NCBI RefSeq assembly: GCF_900497805.2
Contig: NW_020954616.1
Span: 2,833,488 to 2,897,487, forward strand
Direction of reading: 5' to 3'
Origin: Vombatus ursinus
Lineage: Eukaryota; Chordata; Mammalia; Diprotodontia; Vombatidae
Length of the DNA: 64,000 bases
Shown: positions 35,379 through 46,740 of the stretch, piece after piece
How the letters are laid out: each line of letters begins with the position of its first letter
Position numbering within the stretch: the stretch's first letter is position 1
Position numbers and translations under genes: made by a program
The notes under the pieces: model-generated
What the model was told of the DNA's origin: nothing
The model's input: only the letters and a program-made list of their open reading frames with translations
Database searches by the model: none

Positions 35379-35894
35379 AGATTCTCATTTCTTTTCCCAA
35401 TTTTTCTTCTACCTCTCTTAATTGATTTTTAAAATCTTTTTTTGATCTCTTCCAAGAAGACTTTTTGGGCTTGAAATCAATTCATATTTCCCTTTGATAC
35501 TTCGCATATAGGCATTTTGACATTGTTGTCCTTTTCTGAATTAGTGTTTTGATCTTCCATGTCTCCATAGTAGCTTTCTATGATCAAGGCTCTTTTTTGG
35601 TTTTTGCTCATTTTTAAAAGTTGAGCTCTGGTCCTTGGGTACAGGGAACACTGTCCCAAGCTTCTTGCACTAGGGCCCAGGGGCCTGGTTACTGGCTTTC
35701 TGTGCTGGAGCTGGTGGCTTGCCCATTGCAGTAGGATGGCCTGACTTAGTCACACCTGTTCTGCCCCGGGTTCCAGGGCTGGCAGTTTGCCTGCTATGCT
35801 GGGGCTGGAGGCCTCACAGCTGGCCTACTGTGCCACTGGCTTGCTGAACCAGAATGCTGGGGCTTCAGTTGTTGATTAATCTGCCAAAGAATTA

Positions 35895-37325
35895 TTTTAT
35901 AGAGCTAAAAAAAATAAAATTCATATGAAAGGACAAAAGGTCAATAATATTGAATCAATGAAAAAAAATATATAAGTGAAGGAACGTGGCCTAGTAATAC
36001 CAGATTTGAAACTCTATTGCAAGGAACTAACCATTGAAACAAACTGCTACTGGCTAAGAAATAAAGTAGTGGAAAAGTGGAATAGATTAGGTACACAGTA
36101 CACAGCAGTAAATGACCATAGTAATCTATATTTGATAAACCAAAACATACAAGTTTGGGGGACAAGAACTCACTGTTTGCCAAAAATTTCTAGGGAAACT
36201 GGAAAGCAGAAATATATCTGTCAGGTCTATGAATAAAGGAAATAAATAACAAATAGAGATGATTGTGGGAACTAAAATGAATCATTTTGATTATATAAAA
36301 TTAAAAAGAGTTTGCACAAACAAAACTAAAGCAGCCAAAATTAGAAGGAAAATAGGAAAGTGGGGGGAAAAATTTTAGAGCCAGTTTCTCTGATAAAAGC
36401 CTCTTTTCTCAAGTATATGGAACTAAGAACCATTCACAATTAATAAATGGTCAAAGGATATGAATAGGTAATTTTTAGAAAAAGAAATCAAAACTATCAA
36501 TAGTTACATTGAGAAATGCTCCAAATCACTATAGATTAAAGAAATGCAGATTAAAATAACTCTGAAGTATCACTTCACACCTATCAAATTGGTTAATATG
36601 ACAGAAAAGGAAAATGATAAATGTTAGAAGAGATATGGAAAAATAAGGACACATGCATTGTTGATGGAGTTTTGGACTGGTCCAACCATTCTGGAGAACA
36701 ATTTGGAAGTACATCCAAAGGGCTATTAAAATGTGCATAATCCTTTGATCCCTCAATACCACTACAAGGTCTATATCTCAAGGATATCAAAGAAAAGGGG
36801 AAAAGATCTATATGTATAGAAATATTTATAGCAGCTCTTTTTGTGGTGTCAAAGTATTGGAAATTGAAAGGATACTCATCGATTGGGGAATAGTTGAACA
36901 AGTTTTGGTATACTGTTGTGATGGAATATTACTTAGTTATAAGAAATGATGAGCACAGTGATTTTAGAAAAACTTTGGAAGTGTAATATGAATTGATGAA
37001 AAGCAAAGTGAACATAACCAGAGAATATTGTGCATAGTAATAGCAATGTTGTAATGATGATCAACGGTGAAACATTTAGCTACTCTGATCAGGACAATGA
37101 TTCAAGTCAATTCCAGAAGTCCTATGATGAAAAATGCTATCCACTTTTAGAGAGAGAACTGTTGAACACAGTTCAAATTGAAGCATACTTTTTTCATTTA
37201 TATTGTTGTGTGTAAACGTGTGGGTTTTCTTTTGCAACATGGAAACATGTTTTGCATGACTTCATCTATATGTGTGTGTATGTATATATATTTGATATCA
37301 TATTGTTTGCCTTTTCAAATTGGGG
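35895..37325 (+). mobile_element. L1 ORF2 C-terminal and 3' region
   Basis: Plus-strand L1 from ATTCATATGAAAGGACAAAA through CTACTGGCTAAGAAATAAAG, GATTATATAAAATTAAAAAG and CCCACTTTTAGAGAGAGAACTG-like 3' text to GTTTGCCTTTTCAAATTG, about 100 bp short of the A-tail. It lies head to head with the antisense L1 at 32508-35880 and runs into another antisense L1 piece at 37326. Confidence 0.85.
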
Positions 37326-38770
37326 GTCAGTTTTACTGACATGTAATTTGGTAAAATAACTCCTAATAATTGCTTTAATTTTATCTTCATTGGTGGTACA
37401 TTAACCCTTTAATTTTTGATACTATTAATTGATTTTCTTCTTTCTTTTTATAGTTAAATTAACCAATGGTTTATCAGTTGTATTTTTTTTTGTAAAACTA
37501 GCTTTCACTTTTATTTATTATTTCAATAGCTTTTTGATACTTTAAATTTTATTAATCCTTTGATTTTCAAGATTTTCATTTTGGTGTTTAATTGGGCATT
37601 TTTAATTGTTTTATCTTCTTTTTTTTTCATTTTTAGTTGCAAGTCCAATTCATTGATCTGGTTTTTCTTTCTTCTGTAGATGTATACATTTAGAGATATA
37701 AATTTTCCCTTAAATACTGCTTTGGCTGCATCCCATAAATTCTGGAATATTGTTTCATTGCTGTCTTTATCTTTAATGAAATTATTGACTGTTTCTATTA
37801 TTTGTTCTTTGACTCACTCATTCATTCAGATTATGTTATTTAGTTTCCACTTAATTTTTAATCAATGTTTCCAAGGTCCTTCATCAAATGTAATTTTTAT
37901 TGTATTATCATCTTAAAAGTGTGCATTAAATATTTTTGCTTTTTCTGCATTTGGCTGTGAGGTTTTTATGCCCTAATACATGGTTAATTTTTGTAGGGTG
38001 CCATATACAGCTGAAAAAAAGGTATACCCCTTTATATTCCTATTCAACTTTATCTAGAGAGCTATCATATTTAACTTTTCTAAGACTATTCATTTCTTTA
38101 TGTCCTTTCTTATTTATTTTATAGATTTTTCTAGTTCTGAGAGGGGAAAATTGAGCTCCCTTAAGAGTATAATTTTACTCTCTATTTCTTACTATAATTT
38201 ATTTAACTTTTCCTTTAAGAATTTGGATGCTATGCCATTTGGTGCATATATGTTAATATTGATATTACTTCATTGTCTATGGTACCTTTCAGCACAATGT
38301 AGTTTCCCTGATTATGACTTTTAATTAAGTTTTTGTTGTTGTTTTTACTTTGTCTGAAACCATGATTGCTACCCTTGCCTGTCCCTTGGCTGAAGCTGTC
38401 CCAAGCTTCAGCCTTTTATGCACTGTTGTTTTCAAAGCTAGTTCCATGGTATAAGATGTTTTCAGTGCTTCAAAGGTGGTGTGATCTAAGGAGAGTTATG
38501 GTCATTTCTCTTGTGGTCTGTGCTCTGGTCCTTAACCAAGAAAGGTCCATGATCTCTTGGGATTACAATTGAACTGATCCTTGGGGTCCCTAGTCCCTTG
38601 GTGCCAGAAGTGATACTGCTCTTCAGGGCCCCTGATCTCTCTTGAGCAAAAGTGTCCTTCTTCACCCTTGAACTGTGACTGAGAAGTGGCTATAGGCAAT
38701 GTATTTGCCAAAACCTAGAATGTTTTTTGTTTGAAACTGGTGACTTGAGCTCCTTTGGAGCAGTTATATG
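37326..38770 (-). mobile_element. Antisense L1 endonuclease region joined to a 5' UTR
   Basis: 37330-38390 is the antisense ORF2 endonuclease region, parallel to 33560-34610. ORF1 is missing, and 38395-38770 reads as an L1 5' UTR (GTGCTCTGGTCC, GGTGCCAGAAGTGATACTGCT) of another subfamily than at 35620-35880. Confidence 0.7.
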
Positions 38771-39094
38771 GCCCCTTTTTACCTTTCTTTTTTAATCTTC
38801 AATTTACATTTCCTGTTAACCACTTTTTTAAAATGTATGCTTTCTAGTCCAAAGAAATGGTGTACTTCTGCTGTATTCATAGTCTGACTGTTCAGTTGAT
38901 TTCTAAATGGATTTCTGATGGTCCTACACCCAAATTTCCACCTTAGAAAAGCATTAAGAGACATCTAACTGGCATGCCCCTTTGCCACGTCCTGGATAGT
39001 TGGGAGATGCTTACTAAGGATCAGAGTGGGTAATGACAAAACTTGGATACCTTCAGATGGTCCTGCTCTTTTAACTTTAAACTTTGTTCTCTAC

Positions 39095-39390
39095 ATTTGC
39101 CTTAGTCACACTCAGTGTCCATATTCAGAAAGGATGATCTCAATCCTGGAGTATCCCAGGACTAGGGAGGTAGTAATATTTCCTATATACTCCATCTTGA
39201 TCAGACCATATCTGGAATACAATGTTCTTTCATAAGCACTCAAATTTAGGAAGTTCATGGAGAAGCTGGAGTCACCTAGAGAAAAGTGACCAGGATGCTG
39301 AAAGACTCTTGAGATTGAGTGAGTTGAGGATCTGTTGAAGGAATTGGGGATGTTTAGCCTAAAGTAGAGAAGATTTATCCGGCAAATTAA
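39095..39390 (+). mobile_element. CR1/L3 LINE fragment
   Basis: CR1 landmarks in order: TCAGACCATATCTGGAATAC, AAGTGACCAGGATGCTG, GTTGAAGGAATTGGGGATG, TTTAGCCTAAAGTAGAGAAG. 38771-39094 and 39391-39963 (3' flank of OR6P1) show nothing assignable. Confidence 0.75.
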
Positions 39391-39963
39391 AGATTTATTG
39401 ATGTCAACACCAGAAATGCAGATATATCCTGCAAACATGAAACCAACACTGTCATGCCAACCTGGAAATTAACTTTTTATCACATATCTTGCCTATGAAA
39501 TGCATGTGGCTTAATTCTTCCTGATGCCAAGAGAATGGAATTTAAGATAAATAGAGCTCGAAGGATGAGGCATCTTCCCCTAAACAGGGCGAGAAAATTT
39601 TCAGCATTCCAGAATACTAGACAGTAATTAGGAATTAGGTTTTCACCCTTTGTCTGTCACCTCTTTCAGCAGGAAGCAGAGACATTCCCTACCTTGCCAT
39701 ACATACATCCCTGATGAGGCATTTTCCATTCTTTCCTTTCCCTTCATTTACAGTGGGGGAGTAGAGATTGATTGGTTAGTGGTATAGATCTACAATCAAG
39801 TATCCAGGGACCTGAAGTATAATCTGGTTTTACACTGTTTTCAGGACAAGAGGAATACCAATGTTTCAAACTCCTGAGAACACCACCTAACAATGGAAAT
39901 TCTCTCTGCCTGCATTGGGGATCTTCATTCATTTAGTTCATTTTGGCTCTCTATTATTTACTA

Positions 39964-40917
39964 TCAATCTTGGGAATCCCCAAGATGGTGACACCGTCCC
40001 AGCACTGCCTTCTTCAGGGCATCTTTTACTTCCTTGTTCCTCAGGCAGTAGATGGCTGGGTTGAGGAGAGGCACAATAACAGTATATAATACAGATATGA
40101 TTTTATTGTAGTTAAAGGAATACATAGCCTGAGGTCGAGCATATGTGAAGAGGGTGGAGGAGTAGAAGATAACAACCACTGCCAAGTGTGAGGCACAGGT
40201 TGAAAAGGCCTTCTTCCTTCCCTGGGCAGTGGGGATCCTCAGGATGGCCACAATGATAGCAACATAGGAGGAGGCCACTGCCAGCAGAGGGAGCAAGATC
40301 ATTACCAAGGCCAGGAGGAAATCCACCACCTCAGCCTGTTCCTTGTCTGTACAAGTGAGGTTGAGGAGAGGAGATATGTCACAGAAGAAGTGGTTGATGA
40401 CATTGGGTCCACAATAGGACTGCCGAGCAATGAACAAAAGCTTCATCATGGAGCTAAAGAAGCCACTGCCCCAGGAAGCTGTTGCAAGGCGGGTAGCTAG
40501 AGTTGAAGGCATGAGGCTGGGATAGCGGAGGGGCTCACAGATGGCAAGGTACCGGTCATAAGCCATGACAGCTAAGAGGACACACTCAGTGCAGGCCAAT
40601 GCGATGAAGAAGTAGAGTTGGGTCATGCAGCCCACAAAGGAGATCCAAAGATCCTGGGTAAGAAAGGCTCCCAGTAGCCGAGGGACAGTAACATTGATGT
40701 ACCACATCTCCAAGAAGGACAGGTGGCCCAGGAAAAAATACATAGGGCAGTGGAGGGCAGGAGTAAGCCATATAGTGGACACAATGAGAGCATTCTCCAG
40801 TACAGTCATCAGGTAGAAGGTCAGAAAGAGGACAAAGAGAAATACCTGGAGGGGCTGTGAGGTGGGAAAGCCCACCAGGATGAATTTCTCTACATGGGTT
40901 CCACTCCAATTTCCCAT
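39964..40917 (-). CDS. OR6P1: Olfactory receptor, OR6P1-like, intact
   Basis: Seven-transmembrane odorant receptor of 317 residues, the length I recall for human OR6P1, which it resembles throughout and down to the C-terminal GRCH..D.QD pattern. Marks: sequon N3-W-S, EN at 41-42, [13 protein letters not shown] at 58-70, C97, [10 protein letters not shown] at 118-127, loop-2 cysteines 169/179/189, sequon N186-[11 protein letters not shown] at 236-244, NPAIY at 286-290. The ATG sits in an excellent initiation context (ACC before, G after). It lies about 20 kb from OR6Y1 on the same strand, as in the human cluster. The usual basic or Thr residue before PMY is Cys57 here. A two-codon upstream ORF and a long polypurine tract lie just upstream. 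Confidence 0.95.
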   Translation of the reverse strand: MGNWSGTHVEKFILVGFPTSQPLQVFLFVLFLTFYLMTVLENALIVSTIWLTPALHCPMYFFLGHLSFLEMWYINVTVPRLLGAFLTQDLWISFVGCMTQLYFFIALACTECVLLAVMAYDRYLAICEPLRYPSLMPSTLATRLATASWGSGFFSSMMKLLFIARQSYCGPNVINHFFCDISPLLNLTCTDKEQAEVVDFLLALVMILLPLLAVASSYVAIIVAILRIPTAQGRKKAFSTCASHLAVVVIFYSSTLFTYARPQAMYSFNYNKIISVLYTVIVPLLNPAIYCLRNKEVKDALKKAVLGRCHHLGDSQD

Positions 40918-40923
40918 GGTCTC

Positions 40924-40932
40924 TCACCTCAT
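40924..40932 (-). promoter_or_regulatory. Two-codon upstream ORF in OR6P1 leader
   Basis: Between the predicted splice site and the OR6P1 start the minus strand contains ATG AGG TGA, ending six bases before the main ATG. Minimal upstream ORFs can lower initiation at the next AUG. Whether it acts here is inference and depends on the predicted exon boundary. Confidence 0.5.
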
Positions 40933-40939
40933 GAATGTT

Positions 40940-40970
40940 ACTGTGAGTGGTAAAAGGAAAAACAAGTGAA
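40940..40970 (-). promoter_or_regulatory. 3' splice site before OR6P1 coding exon
   Basis: Minus-strand sequence reads TTTTACCACTCACAG, with the AG at 40941-40942, followed by TAACATTC. The exon would begin at 40940, leaving 23 nt of 5' UTR before the ATG. The junction CACAG|TAAC is the same as at OR6Y1, as expected if the two OR6 genes descend from one spliced ancestor. Confidence 0.7.
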
Positions 40971-41286
40971 CAAATAGAAAGGCAGATTCTACAAAGCTTT
41001 CCAAAGATAAACATCAAGGAGGTTCACAGGGAAAACTACTAGACTGATAGTTGTAATTGTGTCCATTGTCCTTGTTGTAGGGTATGTGTAGTGACTCGAG
41101 TTGTATTAGTGATCCAATAGGATCCTACTATGTGCCTGAAATTAGACCTAAAATAAGAGCATGACGGAATTGGGAGTCATGTGCAGAGGGTTAGTATTAA
41201 TCTGTGTCTCTGTCTTTTCTTGTATGAGAACATTCAGGCCTCAATGCAGGAGTGAACTGGTAAACAAATGTTTAACAACTGGCTGT

Positions 41287-41473
41287 GAAGAAAAAGAAGA
41301 AGAAGAAAAAGAAGAAGAAGAAGAAGAAGAAGAAGAAGGAGAAGAAGAAGAAGGAGAAGAAGAAGAAGAAGAAGAAGAAGAAGAAGAAGAAGAAGAAGAA
41401 GAAGAAGAAGAAGAAGAAGAAGGAGAAGGAGAAGAAGGAGAAGGAGAAGAAGAAAAGAAAAGAAAAGAAAAAA
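41287..41473. repeat. 187-nt uninterrupted polypurine (GAA/GGA)n tract
   Basis: Every base on the plus strand is A or G. Mostly GAA with interspersed GGA units, ending in GAAAA units. Begins about 345 bp upstream of the OR6P1 splice site. Such tracts can form triplex DNA and impede polymerases. Glutamate-, leucine- and serine-only frames through it are artefacts. Confidence 0.97.
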
Positions 41474-42069
41474 CACCCATAAGACACACTTTAAGTTTAA
41501 TCTGCATTATTAACATTTTCTCTTTCTCTTTTTTAAGTCTAAACCATCAACAAAATAATCAATGAAGCCCTGATTTATAAAGTTTATGAATTTTTGTAAA
41601 CGCTTACACTGAAAATTTAACAATCACTTTTGTGAGAGATTTGAGCTGGCTCCATCACACCCCTGCCTAAATAAATGTCTTTCAAAGTATAGATAGTTTG
41701 TGTCTGTCTCTGAACTTGTGTCTCTGGACAAAAGCAATAGCTTTTGGCCCTTGGATTGATGACTATATAGGGTAACGTGTAGGAGAAAAGGGTGAATAAA
41801 TAAAGAAGAAGGAGCAGGGGTAGAGACCCGGTATTGCATTTGACACACAGGTTGAACATGAAAAGAGCTGAGAAGTCAGAACAAGTTTGATTCCTGGCAG
41901 AAAGTCTTTCCCCAGACCTTCTTTGCCCCCTGCACTTCTCTGTATTTATCTCTTTACCCTAAATTAGTTCCGTATTCCTCATATCTTCCTTATTCCTTTC
42001 TCTAAGTCTACAGAAAAAAAGTAAACTAGCAAAAACAAGTGCTAAATGATAATAAGCACTATTTACACT
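41474..42069. other. Upstream region of OR6P1, unassigned
   Basis: No repeat family or promoter motif recognised with confidence. A faint L2-like run lies at 41900-42000. Confidence 0.35.
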
Positions 42070-42074
42070 TTACA

Positions 42075-42240
42075 ATATGTTTTGCATGGCATACTAGGTA
42101 AAAGAGTTGACTCTGGTACCAGAAAGTCCTAGGTTCAAATCCTACTTTTAACACACACTGACACACCATGAGCAAGTCACTTAATTTCTCAGTGACCTTG
42201 GCAACTCTGCAAGAGTTTAAGCTGGAGGGTGCTTACCTAT
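42075..42240 (+). mobile_element. tRNA-headed SINE, diverged
   Basis: Landmarks AGGTTCAAATCCTACTTTTA and GAGCAAGTCACTTAATTTC. Confidence 0.65.
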
Positions 42241-42324
42241 TTGTGTTGGCAGAGGGAACTTCCTCATCAGAATTCCCTATCACAATAAAATCACCCCAAA
42301 AGTGCTTTATATAGCGGAAAGGAG

Positions 42325-42860
42325 TAAGCATTTATTAAACACCTACTATGTATCAGGCACTTTACTAAATGAGGCAGGTACTACTATTATTTCCATTTTT
42401 ACAGTTGGAGAAACAGAGGCAAACAGTGGTTAAGTGACTTGCTCAGAGTCAAACAAATAAAAAAGTGTTTGAGGCTGTATTTGAATTCAGTTCCTGATTC
42501 CAGGTCCCACCTTCTATTTATTGTACCACTTGCTGCCTCTCCTTATCTACACAATCTCATTTAGTCTTTACAACAACCCTGGAAGGTAGACACTATTGTT
42601 ATCCCCATCTCACAGATGAGGAAACCCTGCACTTATTGGACGGTTTACAAAATGCTTTCCTTCCTGTGGTATCTATACAGTACCTTCCAAATTTAAACCT
42701 GTGATTATTCGATTGACAGTTTATAGATGGGGAAACAGAGTCTCAGAGAGACTAAGTAACTTGGATAAACTTACAGAGATGGTGAACCAGAATCTGAGCA
42801 CATGTGTTTTGACTCCAATCCCAGGTCTTTTTCCTACAGAGTGCATACACCCATCCTTCT
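42325..42860 (+). mobile_element. Consecutive MIR-class SINEs
   Basis: 42325-42540 is a nearly complete MIR (ATTAAACACCTACTATG, GTGGTTAAGTGACTTGCTCAG). 42545-42620 and 42640-42860 are further MIR pieces (ATAGATGGGGAAACAGAGTC). Confidence 0.75.
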
Positions 42861-43084
42861 CTGTCTTCACTGTCTTCTGATCTTGGTCCTACTCTTGAGC
42901 CTTTACAGGGAAGGGAGGGGAGAAAGAGGAGACACGGTCCATGCCACCGCTCTTAGGGTCTCATTACTACCCTCCTCCACTGTAAGCAACATTCTCCTAA
43001 AAGGTCTTCCTAACTCCAACTCTTTTCCCTTACTTGACATTATTTTCAGGCTTACTGTCTTTATTCACTAATAGAGACACTACC

Positions 43085-43260
43085 GTAAAGCTAGGAGTCA
43101 GTGGACCTGAGTTCAAATCCTGCTTCAGATACCTGTTGGCTACATGATCATGGGCTTGTCTCTTCGCCCCTCAAAGCTTCAGTTCCTCATCTATAAAATG
43201 GAGATAATAACACTTTGGTTTCCTTCCTTTGGTCTGTAGGGAGAAAAGTACTTTGCAAAC
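43085..43260 (+). mobile_element. tRNA-headed SINE with MIR-like tail
   Basis: AGGAGTCAGTGGACCTGAGTT, CTCATCTATAAAATGGAG, AAGTACTTTGCAAAC in order. Confidence 0.75.
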
Positions 43261-43289
43261 TTTAGATGATGGAGAAAAGTGAACTGGAC

Positions 43290-43630
43290 CTTTGCTTGCA
43301 CCATTCCTCCACCCATATTCCTTCAGGGGTCACCCAGTTACTGACCAAGCATTTCAAACTTTGGTATTTGAGGCTCTCTGAAATCCAGCCCCACTCCTTC
43401 TCACCAGCTAGATTTCATAGTAGTGCCTTCCACATAGTTCCAGCCAAATTAAATTACTCACTGTTCCATATATACATATATATGTATGTGTGTATATATA
43501 TTCTGCACTTTCCACTTCCAAGTCCTTTCTCCTACAACTGTCTGAACCTCCTCTTCTTTCTCTCCATAACCCAACTTTTGAAATCTTACCCACTCCTAAT
43601 TAAAATACTCTCTGCTCTGGAGAGCTCTCC
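43290..43630 (+). mobile_element. L2-like remnant with short TA/TG tract
   Basis: C/T-rich text with L2 flavour (GAAATCCAGCCCCACTCC near 43380). A TATATG microsatellite at 43468-43502 interrupts it. Assignment is weak. Confidence 0.4.
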
Positions 43631-43634
43631 TCAC

Positions 43635-44015
43635 TAGGCAGTCATGTGGTATAATGGATATAGTGACAGACTTAGAATCAGAAGACCTGAGTTTGAATCT
43701 TGCCTCAGGTACTTTCTTGTAAACAACATGTTGGATTTTGCTTTCTAATCCACTTTCATTTTAGATATAGCTAGGAGTGGATAGAAAGCTGGATTTGAGT
43801 TCAAATCTAGCCTCAGATACTCTCTAGCACTATGACCCTGGGAAAGTCATTTAAATGCTCCTGGTCTCAGTTTCCTCATCTGTAAAATGGAGATAATAAG
43901 GGCATCTACTTTTGCAGAATTTCTGTGAGGTTCAAATATGATAACATATATAAAAAGCTTTATAAATGTTAGTCATAATAATTATCATTATTATTATTAT
44001 TATTATCCCCCACTA
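43635..44015 (+). mobile_element. SINE pieces around an L1 scrap
   Basis: 43635-43715 is a SINE head. 43716-43766 is an antisense L1 ORF2 scrap (CTTGTAAACAACATGTTGG). 43767-44010 is another tRNA-headed SINE (GAGTTCAAATCTAGCCTCAG, CATCTGTAAAATGGAGATAA) with a short ATT microsatellite. Confidence 0.7.
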
Positions 44016-44134
44016 GTTTATAGGTTCAAATATAATCTTCTCACAGATGACTCAAAGATATATTTATCCAATCTGTCTCTCTCTTGAATTCTAGTTCTAC
44101 TTCAAGGGTTTCATGTTGGGTATTTACACGTCAG

Positions 44135-44206
44135 TTCCTGTCTTAACTGGAAGTTAACAGGGATTCTCCTAGCACATTTGTGAGATTCATTCCTCTCTAA
44201 TGAAAG

Positions 44207-44242
<36 letters not shown>

Positions 44243-44652
44243 AAACATACACTTATAATCAGAGCGCAGAGATACACACCCACACAACAATAGCAGGAGC
44301 AATAACAACAAAACAATTTCCTGGGTAATTAAGGGGAGAAGAAACAAGAAGCAAAGTAAAATGAGAATGTTTCAGATTAGATTCACACAGTCCTAGTGCT
44401 GCTGCTGTTGTTATTATTGGGTTTTTTTTTTTAATCCCCTCTGGTTCTAATAGAGTGGTCTAAGGAAAAATATGGAATGCTGCCCTTCTTACTACTTTCC
44501 TAAGATATTATGTGGTCTCACATGCTAGAAATAGTCAAAACTTCATTTGGCTTTGGGCTGTGTAGATGCTGTTTAAATAAAGTCACAACAGTGATTGTGG
44601 CTCTGAATATGGGGATGAGGACAAAGTCACCAGACGAGCACTTGGGATATCT
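44135..44652 (+). repeat. ~520-bp unclassified interspersed element, copy 1
   Basis: Recurs in direct orientation at 46950-47491 at roughly 80% identity by eye. Shared text includes AACAGGGATT, AATGAAAGTTCACAC, AGAAACAAGAAGCAAA, AGAGTGGTCTA and GGGCTGTGTA. This copy sits inside an L2, which indicates it arrived as a mobile element. It holds a (CA)n tract at 44208-44239. An LTR or other non-autonomous element is possible; clear termini were not found. Confidence 0.7.
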
Positions 44653-44704
44653 GTGGATGTCTCTTAGGCATCTTGAACTCAGTATGTCAAAGACAGAACT
44701 CATT

Positions 44705-44945
44705 AGGGACAGCTGGGTGGTACAATGAATAGAGAGCTGGGCCTGGAGTCAGGAAAAACTGAGTCAAAATGCTGCAACACTTTTATACCCATGAGCAAGT
44801 CACTTCATCTCCATTTGTCTCATATGTAAAATAGGTGTAATAATAACACCTGGCTCCCAGGGTTGTTGTGAGGATAAAAGGAGATAATATTTGTAAAATG
44901 TTTCACAAACATTAAAGTGCTATATAAATGATAGCTATTATTTGC
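44705..44945 (+). mobile_element. tRNA-headed SINE with MIR-like tail
   Basis: GGGACAGCTGGGTGGTACAA head, GAGCAAGTCACTTCATC core, GGTTGTTGTGAGGATAAAAGG and AGTGCTATATAAATG end. Inserted in L2. Confidence 0.85.
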
Positions 44946-45450
44946 TCTCCCCTCCACCCCACAATGTGCCACTTATTCAAACTTGCCTGATTCTGTCCAG
45001 GTCACTGGCATCCTCCTAAGTACCCCAAACTGTAACCTTAGAGTCCTGATTGACATTTTCCTCTCCTTCATCATTCAAGTTGTCAAATATTTTTTAGTTA
45101 TACCTCCATAATATCTCTCACCTCCATACTCTTCTCTTCCATTCATGCATCTACTATCTCAGTCTATCACTTCAATCCTGGACTCCTGAAATAGTATCCT
45201 AGTTGACCTCCTTGCTCCCAGTCTCTCCCCTCTCTATCCTCTCCTCTACAGAGCTGCCAACCATTAATGTACAAGACTGACCTTCTCTGCCAAATTTTAA
45301 GTTGGATTGTAGGCAAAGAGCCTACAATGCATCTCAGTCTCTGATCAAGAGCATGCTTCCTTCTTCCTCTAATTGCTTTCTCCCAGCTGCCAGCAGAATA
45401 GAGTTCTACCATTAAGGTGTAGTGGCCTGATACACAATTTCATCCTTTTC

Positions 45451-46285
45451 ACTAATGCAAGTACCTTAATCCTCTCTCTCACCTTGATGCCTCCAATTTA
45501 AGTCCCAGCAGATAAGGTAGACAGCTGGAAGCAGACTCTTCCCTTCTCCCTCTAGGCTGCATCTACCTAGTACAAAGAGTACTGAAGATATTTTACTGCT
45601 CAAATGAGCTGGTTGAGATTGGGGCAGACTCTTCTGGTCCCTAAGTCTAGATTTATTGTCTACACAGACCAATTCAACTATTGTGATGGTCAATTTCCCC
45701 TTTATTGGATGGTCTATAGACAAGACCTAATCTCAACATTGTTGACCTCCTCAGGCAGGCTCCTTGGGAATACGCTTCTAAAGTAAAAGCTAGAGAAAAT
45801 CATATTCCCCAAACTTCACCTTTAATCCTAGCCAATGATAGCTCAAACAGCCCTTCAGCCTCCATTTTAAATTATGTTTTCAGTTTGGAAGGGCCCAATT
45901 CAATGAGTGAAGAGTGGCCAGAAACCATGTAACTGGGAACAATGAATGGAAGTTTTAAAGAGTCATATTTCAGTTTGATGTGAAGATAAACTTCTTAATA
46001 ACAAGATCTACCCAAAGGAGGAATAACCAGTCTTGGAAGGTAAATAGTTACTCCTCAAGTCAGGGCTTCAAATGAAAATCAGGTGGCCTCTTTTCAGATA
46101 TGCAGAAGAGGTAATTCTTATTCAAGTACAGGTGGGGCTAGGTAAACTGTGAGGTTTTTCCCAACTCCGAGATTCATGAGTGTGTGTGTGTGTGTGTGTG
46201 TGTATTTCTGTTGATTTTCATAGTTGGCATAGTGGGTGCTGAGTAATAGATGGGCTCCAACATGGCCAGTTGGTTTTGTAGATGA
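45451..46285. other. Unassigned stretch with (TG)n
   Basis: No family recognised apart from a (TG)n microsatellite at 46181-46203. The open frames here are short and unlike known proteins. Confidence 0.4.
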
Positions 46286-46289
46286 GGTC

Positions 46290-46740
46290 TTAGTTTGGGA
46301 TTAATAGCTGATATTTATATTGCACTTAATCATATATAATGATATTATCTTATCAATACTCAGAACAAGCTTTCAAGGGAGTTAGTGTGGCTATTATTTT
46401 CCTCATATTCAACTGAAGAAACTGATGTTCCTTTTGGTTTATTTGAGCCCAAATCTTATGACTCCAAACCCACTACTCCAAGTGAATATTTGACAATGAA
46501 GAGAGAATATTTGTGAATTAGAGCAATCCAGTTGAAAGGTTTGGATTTGGAATCAGGACAGTCATAGATTCAAATCATTCCTCTGACATTTATTGATTCT
46601 TTATCCTTAGTTACCCTCTTGTAAAATCATGAAAATGACTATCAGTACTTGCCTTCCAAAGTTGCCTTGAAAGTCACATAAGGTATTGTATCTAAAGGCT
46701 TTGTGAATCTTTAAATGCTATACACATGTCATTTACTATC
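46290..46740 (+). mobile_element. MIR and tRNA-headed SINE, diverged
   Basis: 46290-46480 resembles a MIR. 46530-46740 follows SINE order (TAGATTCAAATCATTCC, GTAAAATCATGAAAATGAC, TTTAAATGCTATACAC). Confidence 0.6.

Larger units (their letters stand above)
32508..35880 (-). mobile_element. Antisense L1, near full-length but 3'-deleted
   Basis: Read on the minus strand from 35880: 5' UTR, ORF1 start near 35609 (MSKNQKRALIIESYYGDMED), ORF1 to about 34660, ORF2 endonuclease (34600-33500), then reverse transcriptase with [18 protein letters not shown] and [11 protein letters not shown] (32692-32880). It then jumps to the extreme 3' end (32508-32600), so the ORF2 C-terminus is missing. Frames are interrupted many times. 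Host to the SINE at 35240-35378. Confidence 0.85.
44020..45450 (+). mobile_element. L2 LINE interrupted by two insertions
   Basis: 44035-44130 (CAGATGACTCAAAGATATAT), 44653-44704 (GGATGTCTCTTAGGCATCTTG) and 44946-45450 (CTCATTCTTGAGTCC-type order, CTGGACTCCTGAAATAGTATC) follow L2 order. The gaps hold the repeat at 44135-44652 and a SINE at 44705-44945. Confidence 0.65.

Noticed and set aside
32672-38964. Many short frames on both strands
   Set aside because: They are scraps or antisense of broken L1 ORF1/ORF2; only the RT signature piece was worth naming.
41161-41565. Open frame with a long polyglutamate run, and leucine/serine/phenylalanine-only frames on the other strand
   Set aside because: These are translations of the GAA/GGA tract; the flanking residues resemble no protein.
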